The notes under the pieces: model-generated | What the model was told of the DNA's origin: nothing | What the model saw: the letters and a program-made list of their open reading frames with translations, nothing else | Database searches by the model: none | Shown here: positions 61,596 through 64,000 of the stretch, in pieces | Position numbering within the stretch: the stretch's first letter is position 1 | How the letters are laid out: each line of letters begins with the position of its first letter | Position numbers and translations under genes: made by a program | Assembly (NCBI GenBank): GCA_963575745.1 | Contig: CAUYUJ010012113.1 | Span: 172,566 to 236,565 of the forward strand | From: Prorocentrum cordatum | Lineage: Eukaryota > Sar > Dinophyceae > Prorocentrales > Prorocentraceae | Reading direction: 5' to 3' | DNA length: 64,000 nucleotides

Positions 61596-63268
61596 CTACT
61601 CCCCGACCTCCCCGATGTAGTCAACCACGGGGCCCTTAAACGAGGCCAAGATATTCGAGTCGCCTTTGCTCAAGAAAGCTGTTGACGACTCCTTCCATGC
61701 GTTCTTGCAGCAATCATCCCCGCTGCTCTTGGCCCACTGCTGCAAGGCGCTGAGAGCCGTGAGGCCGCCGCGGTGAAGAGAGCCCGCTGCCGCGAGCTTG
61801 AGCAGCACAGTGGGGGGGGGGGGCCCACGTTGACCACGAAGGACGGCAAGCCAGGGAACGGCCAGCTGTTCGAACTCCAGCTCCAGGAAAGGTTCTTCGT
61901 CAGCACCAGGAACGGCTTGCGACCCAACTCAACGCACGCCTCGTTTGCCTCCAAGGCCCCGCCCTTGAACTCCACGCGGAAGTCAACCTCGCCCAGACAC
62001 TTGCCCAGAGCGATCGACGCCATCGCAGCTTGGTTGGTCATCAATTTCTCGTCATTCTGCGTTTTTCTCACGATGATGTCCCAGTTGTCCGTGATGGCAG
62101 CTCCGAGCTTACTCATGGCTCCAGTGTCGAACTCCTGCAGCTGGGCATGGAACGGACCCTCCATGGCCGACGGAGCAGGGGGAGCAGGGAAGGGCAGCGC
62201 TGAGAAAGTGGGCAGGTGGGGATGGATGAAGACGAGGAGGGGACGCAGGATGATGACGAGGGTGATAAGGAAGAGGAGGAGGAGAAGGAGGATTGTCTTA
62301 ATGACAGCCTTATTCTCGTGCACCAGGCCGCCGAACTCCGCCGCGAGCGCCTGCGGCATCCCAGTGTTCTCGAACATGGTGACGCGTTTCTTCAGCTGGG
62401 TCGTCTGCTCCCGCTTGTCCTTGGCCTTGCCCTTCTGTTGCTGCCATCTCACCTCCGCGATGCCAGCGGCGATCTCCTCTAGCGCACTGGCCTCCGTCTG
62501 GATCTCCTCCAGCTTCTTGATGAGATCGCCACTGGCCTGGTTGGAGTCACTCGTCTGGCGCCACGCCTTGATGCCGTTCACGTCGTTGTCGAGCTCGCTG
62601 ACCTTCTGGGTGAAGTCACTCTTGGTCTCCTTGTACTTGTAAGTCGCCACGTCGCCGTCGTCCTTGACCTGGTCGTAGCCCTTGTCCAGCCTCTTGAAGC
62701 TGGCCTCGCTGCTGTAGGGGATCGCCCTGAGCGCCTGCTTGAACATCGAGATCAACTCCCTCTTCATGGCAGCGAACGCGGCTGGGGCCATCCTCTTCTC
62801 GAACTCTGGCCACACTCGCTCTTTCTCCTCAGCCTCAGGCCCCAGCTCATCCTCAGCATCAGCCTCGTCGTCCTCAAGCTCGTCGGCGGCGCGAACTGAC
62901 TTCGCAGCGACGCCCTGCCTCCCGTCGGACTTCTTGGCACTGCCAGGACCTGCGCTAGATCCACCGCGCGAGGAAGGGGCTCTGCCAGGCACCTTGCCAG
63001 CCGATCCGCTCTTGAGCGCGCGCGATGGCGGGGGCTGCGGCGACATCGGCAAATGCGAGCGCATCTTCTTCGCAAGCTTGAGGGTCGGAGCCTCCAAGTC
63101 AGACTCGTCGAAGTAGTTGGTGGCCTTGGCAGCGTCGTCATCGGATCCAGCCGCTGTCTGATGGGAGGCGCGTTTCCCCTTCCCGCACCAGTTCAACTCC
63201 CCCGAAACCCACCGAGCATCTGAGATCTGAGGGAAACGGAGGCTGGGGGGAAGGGTACCGGAACCCAT
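61596..63268 (-). CDS. Coiled-coil protein of unknown function, frameshifted at G12
   Basis: The 532-codon frame from 63268 has an acidic, Ser/Ala-rich N-terminal third (ADELEDDEADAEDELGPEAE). A Lys/Glu/Gln helical region follows (SFKRLDKGYDQVKDDGDVAT, KKLEEIQTEASALEEIAAGI) that fits a coiled coil, then MSKLGAAITDNWDIIVRKTQ and LGEVDFRVEFKGGALEANEA. At the G12 run (61812-61823) the protein-like frame switches to LLKLAAAGSLHRGGLTALSA, CKNAWKESSTAFLSKGDSNI and FKGPVVDYIGEVGE with a stop near 61596. The hydrophobic ILLLLLLFLITLVIILRP at about 62.25-62.31 kb lies in a pyrimidine tract and is probably an intron. The first residues before ISDARWV follow TTTCCCTCAG, a likely 3' splice site, so the annotated ATG may be intronic. 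No known family. Confidence 0.6.
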
Positions 63269-63584
63269 CAGAGTTCGTCAGTAGGGATGGGAGCTTACGA
63301 CGGGCGTTACGATTGCTAACAGTCAAGCTGGTTTTGTGAAGTATTCGGGAAATGGGCTAACGCTAGAAAAGGGCCATCAGCACTCCTCTAGTCTATTTGG
63401 CTGGCCTTATTTGGATGGCTGGCCGCCTATTCAACAGTCAATTCAACATACATTGCGTAACAATGTGGACATGCAAGCACTAGTACCTCGCTGGTCCCCC
63501 CACTGTACCATGGGATCATATTGTATTCATAGCGGGCGAACGAGAGAGTTGATCTGGCGTGGGAGGGTAGGGTGGATACACATT

Positions 63585-63790
63585 TACTTGAATGCGCTGC
63601 CATTGCCGACGATGGTGCAGACAACGCCGAGCCCCCACGAACCCGCATCGCCTTGTGGCCTCTGATGGTGCTGAAGATGTCGTTGGCGTTCGGGGTGAAA
63701 GCCGCCTTCTGCTTCAGCGGGTCAGCTTCGCCTGCTTGACCGTGGCGTCCGAGTGGCTGATCTCCTCGAGACTCAAGGCAGTTCAATGGT
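63585..63790 (-). CDS. Likely upstream exon of the coiled-coil gene
   Basis: Minus strand reads SLEEISHSDATVKQAKLT, then after loss of one C near 63728 the other frame gives LKQKAAFTPNANDIFSTIRG and HKAMRVRGGSALS. Both halves have real-protein composition. Orientation and position 5' of the coiled-coil gene suggest the same gene. Unassigned. Confidence 0.45.
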
Positions 63791-64000
63791 CCTCCTGCCC
63801 GCCCCTCCCCTCCGCCCCGTGAGCATCCTCCATCTCCTCCATTATCCCATCACCAGAATCATCCGTATCCCCCCTTCTGCCTCCGCATGGTCGACCTCCC
63901 CCGCCTCCTGACTGACGTCATCTTGAAAATCCTCCCCCTCCCTGCCTCCGGGCCCTCCTTATCTAGTTCCGCATCATCCCCCTCCTCCGTCGTTCATCCC

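Noticed and set aside
61670-63268. Transmembrane helix ILLLLLLFLITLVIILRP in the coiled-coil protein
   Set aside because: Encoded by a CTCCTCCTC pyrimidine tract that interrupts two protein-like halves; an intron is the simpler reading.
1-64000. Bacterial or viral contamination
   Set aside because: No operons, Shine-Dalgarno-led gene strings or phage modules; satellites, microsatellites and eukaryotic retroelements dominate throughout.

Overview
The window looks like nuclear DNA of a dinoflagellate. It is very GC-rich, it is packed with micro- and minisatellites, and its only recognisable coding sequence is almost entirely retroelement relics whose architecture (gag-like, reverse transcriptase, RNase H, methyltransferase, tyrosine recombinase) I associate with dinoflagellate genomes. 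I cannot name the genus. No rRNA, tRNA, CRISPR array, prokaryotic operon or intact spliced-leader relic was seen. Most coding stretches are broken by frameshifts or in-frame stops. Many breaks lie at homopolymers or tiny tandem duplications, so real decay and assembly error cannot be separated from this sequence alone.

Layout, 0-16 kb. A 90-bp tandem array (455-1803) is followed by an inverted partial copy of itself and degenerate CCAAGA-type repeats (2.8-3.5 kb). A plus-strand retroelement (4.25-7.44 kb) is cut inside its reverse transcriptase by a minus-strand tyrosine-recombinase (YR, DIRS/Ngaro-like) retroelement (7.45-11.22 kb). That element is itself truncated at a 560-bp (TAG)n tract. 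AT-richer, gene-free DNA follows, then a second array related to the first with an exact 89-bp period (14.7-15.4 kb).

16-41 kb. A minus-strand Ty1/copia-like relic (gag, integrase, RT, RNase H) fills about 15.8-22.7 kb. Two direct copies of a dispersed repeat with conserved ends (22.89-23.74 and 26.15-26.80 kb) follow, with a third related block between them. From 29.2 to 36.6 kb the minus strand carries decayed protein-coding sequence that I do not recognise, interrupted by a 160-bp tandem repeat. A 0.85-kb 9-bp minisatellite, scattered exon-like remnants and a Pro/Ser-rich satellite (40.6-41.3 kb) follow.

41-64 kb. A minus-strand YR-group element (43.01-47.38 kb) keeps both termini with split direct repeats but lacks a recombinase. 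More satellites lie at 49.4-52.9 kb. A second long YR element (53.34-59.9 kb, minus) encodes gag-like protein, RT with a YLDD box, RNase H, a C5-cytosine-methyltransferase domain and a tyrosine recombinase, with catalytic residues lost in both enzymes. The right end (61.6-63.8 kb, minus) holds the best candidate host gene, a coiled-coil protein of unknown function with a G12 frameshift and probable introns.

The main theme is retroelements of the YR group: three of them show the same B1-A2-B2 terminal arrangement, and one carries a captured DNA methyltransferase. The most puzzling piece is the unassigned coding relic at 29-37 kb.
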